From the NCBI GenBank assembly GCA_019636945.1, contig JAHBWO010000015.1:1-46672 (forward strand): 46,672 bases of DNA. The letters are read 5' to 3'. The translations under genes and the position numbers were made by a program. Source of the DNA: Nitrospira sp. (GTDB lineage: Bacteria > Nitrospirota > Nitrospiria > Nitrospirales > Nitrospiraceae). This document shows positions 35,388 through 42,195 of the stretch, piece by piece (positions within the stretch are counted from its first letter, which is position 1; every line of letters begins with the position of its first letter). Below the pieces are notes generated by a model. The model was not told the origin of the DNA. It was given only the letters and a program-made list of their open reading frames with translations, and did no database searches.

Positions 35388-36308
35388 GTGACAACTGTGG
35401 CTCCTCAACATATGCGGCGGATCTGGTTGTTCCTGACCCTCATGGCTTCCGGTCTCCTCGTCGCGCACACCATCAATGCATTTGTGGCTGATACGCTGTA
35501 CGTTATCCCTGAACAGGTTGCAGGATCAGGAAGTGACGCCTCAGCCAGCACGCCGTTGCTCGCATCCTATTCGCCGACACAAGCCATTGAGCAGATTCGT
35601 GCCAGCGGCCTCTTTGTGCTTCCGCCGCCGACTGACAAGGGATCAAGCAGTGTCACATCGCCCGGGCGACGAGGCTCCAACGGCCCAGTGGTTCGAGCGT
35701 CACTCGGGCTGGCAGGGAGGCTTCGCTTGATCGGCACAGTCCTCGGCGATGAACGTGGCGTCTTTGCCATCGTGGAGGAACTGGCATCCAAGCAGCAATC
35801 CTTGTATCACTTGCATGACTCCGTACTCGATCTGGGTGAAGTCGCCGAGATCCGTCGAAACGGGATCGTCATCCGTCAAGGTAATGTTGAAGAATTGTTG
35901 GAGTTGGGCATCTCAGAAGGTCAGGCCGCACTGACCGGTGCTTCCGGCACCGCTCCCAACCCTCAGGCGAGTCCCGCCCCGATCGCACCGCTTCGCAAAG
36001 TGGTGGATCGCCGTGAGGTGGAACAGGCCATGAACGATCTGCCGAAACTCCTTTCGCAGGCGAGAGCCGTACCGAACACGGTCAACGGCGCTATCAATGG
36101 ATTTCGTCTGGACTACATTGCACCCACTAGTTTTTATGAGAAAATCGGAGTCCAGACTGGGGACGTGCTGCAACGGGTCAATGGAGTTGATATTCGAGAC
36201 CCGAGTACCATGTTGAACCTGCTTCAGCAACTCAAGAACGAACAAACGGTCAAACTCGATCTGGTCCGGAACAACCAGCGCTCCACCATTACGTACGAGC
36301 TCCGCTGA
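35388..36308 (+). CDS. gspC: Type II secretion protein GspC
   Basis: A 306-residue inner-membrane clamp protein. After a short cytosolic start (MTTVAPQHMRR) there is one membrane segment (IWLFLTLMASGLLVAHTI). A periplasmic linker follows, containing QIRASGLFVLPPP. The homology region is LRLIGTVLGDERGVFAIVEE..QSLYHLHDSV..GEVAEIRRNGIVI. A C-terminal PDZ domain (GFRLDYIAPTSFYEKIGVQTGDVLQRVNGVDI) completes the usual GspC layout. It should bind the GspD secretin through the homology region and the inner-membrane platform through its N-terminus. The start is GTG at 35388 with AGAGAGA eight bases upstream; an ATG at 35412 lacks a Shine-Dalgarno. The gene next downstream is gspE, not gspD. Confidence 0.9.
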   Translation: MTTVAPQHMRRIWLFLTLMASGLLVAHTINAFVADTLYVIPEQVAGSGSDASASTPLLASYSPTQAIEQIRASGLFVLPPPTDKGSSSVTSPGRRGSNGPVVRASLGLAGRLRLIGTVLGDERGVFAIVEELASKQQSLYHLHDSVLDLGEVAEIRRNGIVIRQGNVEELLELGISEGQAALTGASGTAPNPQASPAPIAPLRKVVDRREVEQAMNDLPKLLSQARAVPNTVNGAINGFRLDYIAPTSFYEKIGVQTGDVLQRVNGVDIRDPSTMLNLLQQLKNEQTVKLDLVRNNQRSTITYELR

Positions 36309-36356
36309 TCCCACCTGTCCAAGATCTCGATTTTGCATGACAATTTCGCCATGTTC

Positions 36357-36386
36357 TTGCCAGGGCGTGATCAGGGAGAGTATCTT
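36357..36386 (+). promoter_or_regulatory. Candidate promoter in the gspC-gspE gap
   Basis: TTGCCA (36357-36362) and TATCTT (36381-36386) are 18 bp apart. The gap of 151 bp between gspC and gspE is unusually long for a secretion operon and may hold an internal promoter. No trace of a gspD coding remnant was seen in it. Weak evidence. Confidence 0.25.
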
Positions 36387-36459
36387 TACGCTGGAAACGA
36401 TAGAGACTCAATAGTAATCCCCCATTCCAGTCCGTTACGGGTTAGAGGTCAGGGAACCA

Positions 36460-38211
36460 GTGTCTGAACAAGACGAGCCGCAACAACCCACTGTCAGCGT
36501 GACGCGACCACGCCTGGGTGAAATTCTCAGAGCAAAGTTTCACCTCCCGGAATTGAAACTTGAGGAGGCCCTCGCCTACCAGCAGGAGAAAGGCGGACGG
36601 TTAGGAGACGTATTGCTGCACCTGCGCGCCCTGCGGGAAGAACAGGTGCTGGAAGCGCTGGCCCAGCAATTCGATATGACCTGGGTTCCCCATCTCGACA
36701 CCACCCATGTCGATCACGAGGTCATCAAAAGGGTGCCGATCGCCTTTTGCCGACGATACCGGGTTCTGCCGCTGCGTGACGAAAACGGAGCCATCCTCAC
36801 GGCAACAACCGATCCGTTGGAAACCGTCGCCCTGGACGATCTTCGCTTGCTGTTGGGGAAACCAATCGCGCCGGTCCTGACCAGCACTGTCGCGCTCCTC
36901 GCGAGGCTCAATCGAGCCTACGACGACATTGCGAATCCGGCAGGCGCCGAGGAAGTGATGGAGGATATCGCAGCGAACGAAAGCCTGGACCAGTTGGCCC
37001 ATGAGCTCGACGAACCGCAAGACCTGCTCGATGCGACCGACGAAGCCCCGATCATCCGACTGGTCAACTCCGTTCTCTTTCAAGCCGTCCGGCAACGGGC
37101 CAGTGATATCCACTTCGAATCGTTTGAACGGGGGCTGGTCATCCGCTATCGGATCGACGGCGTCCTTTATCCGGTCCTCACACCACCCAAACATTTGCAG
37201 CCCAGCATCATCGCGCGCCTCAAGATCATGGCGGGTCTGAACATCGCCGAGAAACGCCTGCCGCAGGACGGCCGGTTCGCGATTCGAACCGCCGGGAAGG
37301 ACGTCGATCTCCGCGTGTCCGTCCTCCCCACCTCCCACGGGGAGCGGGTCGTGCTGCGGTTGCTCGAAAAAGAAAATCGTCTACTCAATCTCTCCGAAAT
37401 GGGGTTTTCGAAAGAACGCCTGACGGTCATTCACCAACTCATCCAACTCGCACACGGGATTATGCTCGTCACCGGACCGACGGGAAGCGGAAAAACGACC
37501 ACCCTGTATGCCGCACTCAGCCACATCAACTCGCCGGACAAGAACATTATCACCGTCGAGGATCCGGTCGAATACCAGCTGCTCGGCATCGGACAAATGC
37601 AGGTCAACCCGAAAATTAATCTGACGTTCGCTGCCGGTCTACGGTCGATTCTTCGACAAGATCCCGATGTGATCATGATCGGAGAAATCCGCGATCGTGA
37701 AACGGCGGAGATCGCCATTCACGCCTCTCTCACCGGGCATTTGGTCTTTTCGACCCTCCACACGAATGACGCCGCCAGCGCTGCTACACGCCTCATCGAC
37801 ATGGGGATCGAACCATTTCTCGTCGCCTCATCGGTCGTCGCCGTGCTGGCACAACGGTTGCTCAGACGGATTTGTCCCGACTGCAAGCGTCCCTATCGGG
37901 CCAGTGAAGAGGAACTGAGTCGGCTGGACTTGCCGCCTGCTTCTGCGGTGACACTGTATCGAGGAGCGGGCTGCACCGCCTGTTCCCAGACCGGCTATCG
38001 CGGACGAACCGGCATCTTTGAGCTGATGGTGCTGGACGATGACATTCGACGACTCATCGGCGGCAAGGCGGACTCGACCGCCATCAAACAGACGGCGATC
38101 GCGAAAGGTATGGTGACATTGAAGCAAGAGGGTGCGGAGCGAGTCATCCAGGGACACACCACGCTGGAAGAAGTCATGCGGATCACCCAACAGGAAATCG
38201 ACGTCGACTAG
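36460..38211 (+). CDS. gspE: Type II secretion ATPase GspE
   Basis: A 583-residue hexameric traffic ATPase at the cytosolic face. The N-terminal MshEN-like domain (residues about 15-150) includes RLGEILRAKFHLPELKLEEALAYQ and QFDMTWVPHLD. The core has Walker A GPTGSGKTT at 339-347, the Asp box ITVEDPVE at 364-371, Walker B VIMIGE at 404-409, and the His box HLVFSTLHTNDA near 427-438. The zinc-binding pairs Cys472/Cys475 and Cys505/Cys508 are intact. Length and motifs are those of canonical GspE. The GTG start at 36460 has AGGGA four bases upstream. It drives pseudopilus assembly with GspF and GspL. Confidence 0.95.
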   Translation: MSEQDEPQQPTVSVTRPRLGEILRAKFHLPELKLEEALAYQQEKGGRLGDVLLHLRALREEQVLEALAQQFDMTWVPHLDTTHVDHEVIKRVPIAFCRRYRVLPLRDENGAILTATTDPLETVALDDLRLLLGKPIAPVLTSTVALLARLNRAYDDIANPAGAEEVMEDIAANESLDQLAHELDEPQDLLDATDEAPIIRLVNSVLFQAVRQRASDIHFESFERGLVIRYRIDGVLYPVLTPPKHLQPSIIARLKIMAGLNIAEKRLPQDGRFAIRTAGKDVDLRVSVLPTSHGERVVLRLLEKENRLLNLSEMGFSKERLTVIHQLIQLAHGIMLVTGPTGSGKTTTLYAALSHINSPDKNIITVEDPVEYQLLGIGQMQVNPKINLTFAAGLRSILRQDPDVIMIGEIRDRETAEIAIHASLTGHLVFSTLHTNDAASAATRLIDMGIEPFLVASSVVAVLAQRLLRRICPDCKRPYRASEEELSRLDLPPASAVTLYRGAGCTACSQTGYRGRTGIFELMVLDDDIRRLIGGKADSTAIKQTAIAKGMVTLKQEGAERVIQGHTTLEEVMRITQQEIDVD

Positions 38212-38227
38212 ACGACGTGAAACGGGA

Positions 38228-38333
38228 GCGAGACAGGCCCGCTTCGCCGACTCAGCGAGGCGGGCACGACACGCGCGGCGGGACGCACGATGACAAAACA
38301 TCCTGCCCGGCACGCCTTTCTCGCCTGTCCCGC
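38228..38333. repeat. Nested inverted repeats between gspE and gspF
   Basis: The 185-bp gap holds a strong inner hairpin at 38237-38265: an 11-bp stem GCCCGCTTCGC with one wobble pair, and a 7-base loop. It is enclosed by a wider pair GCGAGACAGGC (38228-38238) and GCCTGTCCCGC (38323-38333) with one mismatch. No T-run follows the inner stem. This may be an interspersed intergenic repeat or an mRNA-processing structure inside the operon. Confidence 0.5.
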
Positions 38334-38396
38334 GAGTCCTGCGTGGAAAGACGAGATATGATTCACGAATGACGGCTCACGTAGGAGTACAGTAAC

Positions 38397-39635
38397 GTGC
38401 CTGTGTATCAGTATCAAGGTTACCGGAGCGACGGTGGAACAGCAACGGGAATCATCGACGCTGAAAACGTCAAAGTCGCACGGTTAAAACTTCGCAAAGA
38501 AGGCGTCTACCCGACCGACGTCGTGGAGCAAGGACAATCGTCCGGTCGTGCACCAGCCACACGCCGCACCAAACCTTCTCGGATGGTCGGCCGAACATCG
38601 GTGCTCAGCGCCAACGATTTATCCCTGCTCACCAGGCAGTTTGCCACGTTGCTCGTCGCCGGCTTACCGCTGGTCGACGCCCTTGGCGTGCTTGTCGACC
38701 AGGCCGAAAAGAAACCGATCAAGTCCCTCCTCGCCGATATCCGAGAGCAGATTCGAGGAGGGAAAGCGTTGAGCGCGGTCCTGGAAACCTACGACAAGGA
38801 TTTTTCTCCTATCTATGTCCACATGGTGCGAGCCGGTGAAGCCAGTGGAGCCCTCGATCAGATTTTATTCAGACTGGCGGAGTTTTTGGAAAAACAGCAA
38901 GCGCTCCGGACCAAAGTCACCAACGCGATGCTCTACCCGGTCATCATGTTGGTCATCGGAACCGTGATCCTATTTTTCCTCATTACCTTCGTCGTTCCCA
39001 AGATCACGCAGGTGTTTGCTCAACAAAAGCAGGCCCTGCCATGGCCGACCGTCGCCCTCATGTCAACCAGCCAATTTTTTTCTGACTATTGGATGGTACT
39101 GATCGGGCTGGTGCTCGCTGGCATCTACGGAGCTCGACGCTTTATCCGCACAGAACGAGGCCGCATGGTGGTGGACCGTCTGACGCTGAAACTCCCGTTG
39201 ATCGGAGACGTAGCGCGAATGGTGTCCATCTCCAGGTTGACGAGTACCTTGTCCACCATGTTGGCAAGCGGCGTGCAGTTGCTCGATGCCTTGGATGTCT
39301 CCAAGCGCGTCATGAACAATCGGGTACTCGAGGAAACGGTCGAATCCGCCAGACAGAATATCCGCGAGGGGGAAACGATTGCGGATCCCTTGAAGCGGAG
39401 CGGGGAATTCCCCGCCCTCGTCACACACATGATCGCCGTCGGAGAAAAAAGCGGTGAGATGGAGGAGATGTTGCGCCGGGTGAGCCACATCTATGACGGC
39501 GAAGTTGAACGAGTCATTACACGGTTGACCTCACTGATGGAACCGATCATGATTCTCGTGATGGGCGTGATCGTGTTTTTCATCGTCGTGGCGATACTGC
39601 TCCCCATCTTTGAGATGGGCCAGATGGTCCATTAA
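38397..39635 (+). CDS. gspF: Type II secretion inner-membrane platform protein GspF
   Basis: A 412-residue polytopic protein with the duplicated GspF/PilC domain. The first copy runs from SANDLSLLTRQFATLLVAGLPLVDALGVL. The second runs from VARMVSISRLTSTLSTMLASGVQLLDALDV to VTHMIAVGEKSGEMEEML. Hydrophobic segments lie at about 185-205 (YPVIMLVIGTVILFFLITFVVP), 225-245 and 380-405 (IMILVMGVIVFFIVVAILLPIFEM). It forms the platform that couples GspE rotation or hydrolysis to pseudopilin addition. The GTG start at 38397 follows AGGAG with good spacing. Normal length; nothing missing. Confidence 0.95.
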   Translation: MPVYQYQGYRSDGGTATGIIDAENVKVARLKLRKEGVYPTDVVEQGQSSGRAPATRRTKPSRMVGRTSVLSANDLSLLTRQFATLLVAGLPLVDALGVLVDQAEKKPIKSLLADIREQIRGGKALSAVLETYDKDFSPIYVHMVRAGEASGALDQILFRLAEFLEKQQALRTKVTNAMLYPVIMLVIGTVILFFLITFVVPKITQVFAQQKQALPWPTVALMSTSQFFSDYWMVLIGLVLAGIYGARRFIRTERGRMVVDRLTLKLPLIGDVARMVSISRLTSTLSTMLASGVQLLDALDVSKRVMNNRVLEETVESARQNIREGETIADPLKRSGEFPALVTHMIAVGEKSGEMEEMLRRVSHIYDGEVERVITRLTSLMEPIMILVMGVIVFFIVVAILLPIFEMGQMVH

Positions 39636-39687
39636 AGTAAAGGGCTGAGTACCCGGTGATAAGCGGCAAGAACTAGGGAGGCACTCG

Positions 39688-40242
39688 ATGAGTGAACAAG
39701 CGCAGACCACACCGCAGCAGACAATGACCTGGAGACGGAAGCAGAGCGGCTCCGATCTTCACCCGTCACCCGTCATCCCTCACCCCTCACGCGGTCCTCT
39801 TTATGATGATCGCGGCTTTACCTTCATCGAAATCATGGTCGTCGTGGCCATTTTAGCCATTCTCGCGGCACTGGTCGTCCCTCGCATCATGGGGCGGACC
39901 GACGATGCGAAGCGCACAGCGGCCAAAGTACAGATCCGCAATCTTGAAGGGGCGCTCCAGCTCTATAAACTGGATAACGGCATCTACCCCACCACGGAAC
40001 AGGGCCTGAAGGCGTTGGTTGAGAGACCGTCTGTTGGCGTTGTGCCCAAGAAATGGAAGATCGGCGGATACCTGCCCAAACTCCCTGAGGATCCATGGGG
40101 CAATCCCTACAAATATCTCAGCCCGGTCCAACGGGCGGATCAAAAACTCGACTACGAAGTGACCTCGCTCGGCACCGATGGGGAGGTTGGCGGTGAAGGC
40201 GTGAACGCCGACATCACCAATTGGAACCTGGACAAGGAATAA
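39688..40242 (+). CDS. gspG: Major pseudopilin GspG with an unusually long leader
   Basis: A 184-residue precursor of the main pseudopilus subunit. The prepilin peptidase site is DDRG43^FTFIEIMVVVAILAILAALVVP, with Glu at +5 of the mature protein. The globular part has the family motifs YPTTEQGLKALVERP and DPWGNPYKY and a Ca-site region near the end (SLGTDGEVGGEG). A leader of 43 residues compares with the usual 6-12. The extra part includes HPSPVIPHPSR, encoded by five phased 7-bp repeats (39759-39793). The ATG at 39688 is well supported, with AGGGAGG six bases upstream, and no start codon closer to the cleavage site has a Shine-Dalgarno, so the long leader is probably real. The gene begins 52 bp after gspF. 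Confidence 0.94.
   Translation: MSEQAQTTPQQTMTWRRKQSGSDLHPSPVIPHPSRGPLYDDRGFTFIEIMVVVAILAILAALVVPRIMGRTDDAKRTAAKVQIRNLEGALQLYKLDNGIYPTTEQGLKALVERPSVGVVPKKWKIGGYLPKLPEDPWGNPYKYLSPVQRADQKLDYEVTSLGTDGEVGGEGVNADITNWNLDKE
39759..39793 (+). repeat. Five phased heptads inside the gspG leader
   Basis: Five consecutive 7-bp units of the form TCACCCG/TCATCCC/TCACGCG lie within the coding sequence just upstream of the prepilin cleavage site. They are the same CT-rich type as the units of the array between gspG and gspH and translate to a proline/histidine-rich stretch. Confidence 0.75.
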
Positions 40243-40249
40243 GTAGTCA

Positions 40250-41071
40250 ATGGTCAACAGGGGATGGTCGATGGTCAAGGGTCAAGGGTTAATCGATTCG
40301 GACCTCTCACGTCCCCTGTCCCCTCGTCCCTCGCCACTCGCCACTGCCCCCTTCCCCCATGCTCCATTCTCCATTTTCCATTCTCCATTCCCCCTCACCC
40401 GTCACGTTTCACGTTTCACGCTTCACGCTTCACGCTTCAGGTCTCACCCTTCCCCCCTCACCCTTCACCCCTTACGCTCTTCCATGGGCTTCACGCTCCT
40501 GGAAATGCTGATTGCTTTGTTTCTGCTGGGTGGAGTCCTCGCCGTGATATTGCCTCGCATCAGCTTTGAAGAAGACCTGCGCTCGACCGGGAGGAAACTC
40601 GTCGGACTGCTTCGAACCTTCCAGGGACAGGCAGCCATCGATCAAACACCTCTCAGGCTCTACCTGGATATAGACCAAGGACTCTACTGGATGATGGTGA
40701 TTGAAGGGAAAGAGGAGCGCCTTCCCCTGGATCCCGCATGGAAATTACCGAGACCGCTTCCGGAATCTATCCGCCTGACCGAAGTCTCTATCGGACAGGA
40801 CAAACGCATGTCCGGACGAGTCGGAGTCACATTCTTCCCAAATGGACGGATCGAGCCGGTGACGATGTATCTCATGGACGACAAAAGTAATCTCTTGGGG
40901 GTGGCGGTCGATTCCTTGACCGGAGCCATTCGAGTCAGTGACGAACGCTTTGATCCGCCACCAAACCGCCTGATCCCTGACCGTGTGAAAGTCCTCTTAA
41001 AAGCCAGCGCCCAAGCAGGCGCCGGCGGAACGGCACGAGGAGGCCCTCCACCCCCCCGTGGGGTCCAATGA
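40250..41071 (+). CDS. gspH: Minor pseudopilin GspH
   Basis: The secure part is the mature pseudopilin from 40490: M-G^FTLLEMLIALFLLGGVLAVILPRISF, with Glu at +5. A beta-rich domain of about 190 residues follows (GRKLVGLLRTFQGQAAIDQTP, LRLYLDIDQGLYWM), and the end is Pro/Gly-rich (GGPPPPRGVQ). The start is uncertain. ATG 40250 opens the frame 7 bp after gspG but yields an 80-residue leader made almost wholly of translated heptad repeats. ATG 40484 leaves only Met-Gly before the cleavage site and has no Shine-Dalgarno. Prepilin leaders normally have 5-15 residues with a positive charge, and RSSMG fits only the long form. The stop overlaps gspI by 4 bp. GspH is part of the pseudopilus tip complex or shaft. 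Confidence 0.85.
   Translation: MVNRGWSMVKGQGLIDSDLSRPLSPRPSPLATAPFPHAPFSIFHSPFPLTRHVSRFTLHASRFRSHPSPLTLHPLRSSMGFTLLEMLIALFLLGGVLAVILPRISFEEDLRSTGRKLVGLLRTFQGQAAIDQTPLRLYLDIDQGLYWMMVIEGKEERLPLDPAWKLPRPLPESIRLTEVSIGQDKRMSGRVGVTFFPNGRIEPVTMYLMDDKSNLLGVAVDSLTGAIRVSDERFDPPPNRLIPDRVKVLLKASAQAGAGGTARGGPPPPRGVQ
40251..40474 (+). repeat. 224-bp array of 32 degenerate heptads in continuous phase
   Basis: From 40251 the sequence can be cut into 7-bp units without a single phase slip for 32 units. Unit types change along the array: TGGTCAA/GGGTCAA first, then CCCTCGT and CACTCGC, then four TCCATTC-like units, then CGTTTCA twice, CGCTTCA three times, and finally CCCTTCA-like units. Neighbouring units are nearly identical while distant ones differ, as expected from repeated local duplication. 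The array is free of stop codons in the gspH frame. Confidence 0.88.
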
Positions 41072-41505
41072 TCTTCTCGACAAACTACCCCATGGCCAGT
41101 GAGCGTGGATTCACGCTCCTGGAAGTCCTCCTGGCCATTGCCTTGCTGGCCATCGCACTGCCTGTCCTCCTGGGTCTGAGAAACTTTGACCTGGATCTCC
41201 AAAGCCGCGCCACCGAACTCACTGGCGCCACCCTGTTGGCTCAGGAAAAACTGCTGGAGGTTGAACTCGCCGGCCAGTATTCCGTCGGGGAAACCTTGGG
41301 CGAGTTCTTGCCTCTCCCGCTGGGATCTCAAACCGCACTCCAAGCGGTTCCACGAGCAGTCGGCTACCGGTGGAAACGCACCATCGCGCCGACTCCGCTG
41401 GAGTTCGTTCGAGAGGTTCGCATCAAGATATCGTGGCCGCGCGGTGATCGAGAAGAATCCTTGGAGGTCAGCACCTATGTGCTTGCAACCCGCCTTCCCT
41501 CATAG
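41068..41505 (+). CDS. gspI: Minor pseudopilin GspI
   Basis: A 145-residue precursor. Prepilin site SERG14^FTLLEVLLAIALLAIALPVLLGL with Glu at +5. The mature domain includes RATELTGATLLAQEKLLEVEL, the conserved A-x2-LAQEKL-E pattern of GspI/PulI, and ends VREVRIKISWPRGDREESLEVSTYVL. Together with GspJ and GspK it forms the pseudopilus tip. ATGA overlap with gspH and a 29-bp overlap with gspJ indicate tight translational coupling. Length is normal for the family. Confidence 0.92.
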   Translation: MIFSTNYPMASERGFTLLEVLLAIALLAIALPVLLGLRNFDLDLQSRATELTGATLLAQEKLLEVELAGQYSVGETLGEFLPLPLGSQTALQAVPRAVGYRWKRTIAPTPLEFVREVRIKISWPRGDREESLEVSTYVLATRLPS

Positions 41506-42112
41506 GGCAAGCGCGCAACAAGGCTTCACCCTCGTTGAAGTCCTGGTCGCCGTGACCCTGCTTGGTACCGTCGCAGCGATGGTCTTTGCATCGCTCCTGA
41601 CGACGACACAGACCGTAGAGGCAGGGAGGGAACATACGAGCAGAGAACAGACGGTCAGAAAGATTCTCCGTTTGATGGCCGAAGAAATTGCACTCAGTAA
41701 GCGATCGATCATGTACCCCTGGGTGGGGATGAACGGGACACAAGACGGTCAGCCGGCCGATACGCTGGCGATTCTCGCCATGAGCCAGGAGTTACCGACT
41801 GTGATCACCACGGCCAAGGAAAGCGACACCGTTCGAGTCGTGTACACCCGCGAACGCGATCGATTGATTCGGTTCGTTCGAAAAAATCTCTATACGCTCA
41901 CAGATACCAACGAGTCGCTTGATCAAATGGAGTTGGCCGACCGTGTCCACGCGTTTAATATCCGATACTATGATGAGCAGAACCGCATCTGGCTCGACGA
42001 ATGGCCAAACGCCAGCAAGCTGCCCAAAGCCGTGTTACTAGAAATTACGTTTCAGTACCCCGATGCCGCACCCTGGACAATTCGCGAATGGATCACCATC
42101 GGAACATCATGA
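41477..42112 (+). CDS. gspJ: Minor pseudopilin GspJ
   Basis: A 211-residue precursor starting at ATG 41477, inside the end of gspI, with GGAGGT eight bases upstream. Prepilin site SAQQG16^FTLVEVLVAVTLLGTVAAMVFASLL with Glu at +5. The mature protein contains REHTSREQTVRKILRLMAEEIALS, VRVVYTRERDRLIRF and the closing segment ending IREWITIGTS. The open frame extends far upstream (to 41186) but that part overlaps gspI and is not coding. The last 33 bp are repeated 83 bp downstream (see findings). The original junction with the next gene is likely the ATGA at 42109-42112. Confidence 0.92.
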   Translation: MCLQPAFPHRASAQQGFTLVEVLVAVTLLGTVAAMVFASLLTTTQTVEAGREHTSREQTVRKILRLMAEEIALSKRSIMYPWVGMNGTQDGQPADTLAILAMSQELPTVITTAKESDTVRVVYTRERDRLIRFVRKNLYTLTDTNESLDQMELADRVHAFNIRYYDEQNRIWLDEWPNASKLPKAVLLEITFQYPDAAPWTIREWITIGTS

Positions 42113-42195
42113 TCATCACCACTTCCGACATCTGCATAGAGCTGTCTAGCCTGGCAAGAAAGATCCGGGAGTGGGTCACCATTGGAACATCATGA
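42080..42195 (+). repeat. Direct repeat of the gspJ 3' end around a 28-codon orphan ORF
   Basis: The last 33 bases of gspJ (42080-42112) recur at 42163-42195 with 28 of 33 identical. They encode IREWITIGTS-stop in the first copy and IREWVTIGTS-stop in the second, but in a different frame relative to gspJ (offset 83 bp). The second copy ends a 28-residue ORF (42109-42195) whose ATG overlaps the gspJ stop. Four of the five differences fall at third codon positions. Confidence 0.85.

Noticed and set aside
36601-37338. Minus-strand ORF of 245 codons inside gspE
   Set aside because: Antisense shadow of the strongly conserved GspE coding sequence; long only because of GC-rich codon usage.
40251-40474. 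CRISPR array
   Set aside because: Units are 7 bp, contiguous and degenerate; there are no 20-40 bp repeats with unique spacers and no cas genes in the window.
40490-40497. The heptad TCACGCT also encodes part of the pseudopilin motif FTL in gspH and gspI
   Set aside because: The coding occurrences are out of phase with the array and follow from codon choice, so a link is probably coincidence.
41186-41476. Upstream extension of the gspJ reading frame
   Set aside because: It overlaps gspI in another frame; the prepilin cleavage site and the GGAGGT before ATG 41477 fix the start.
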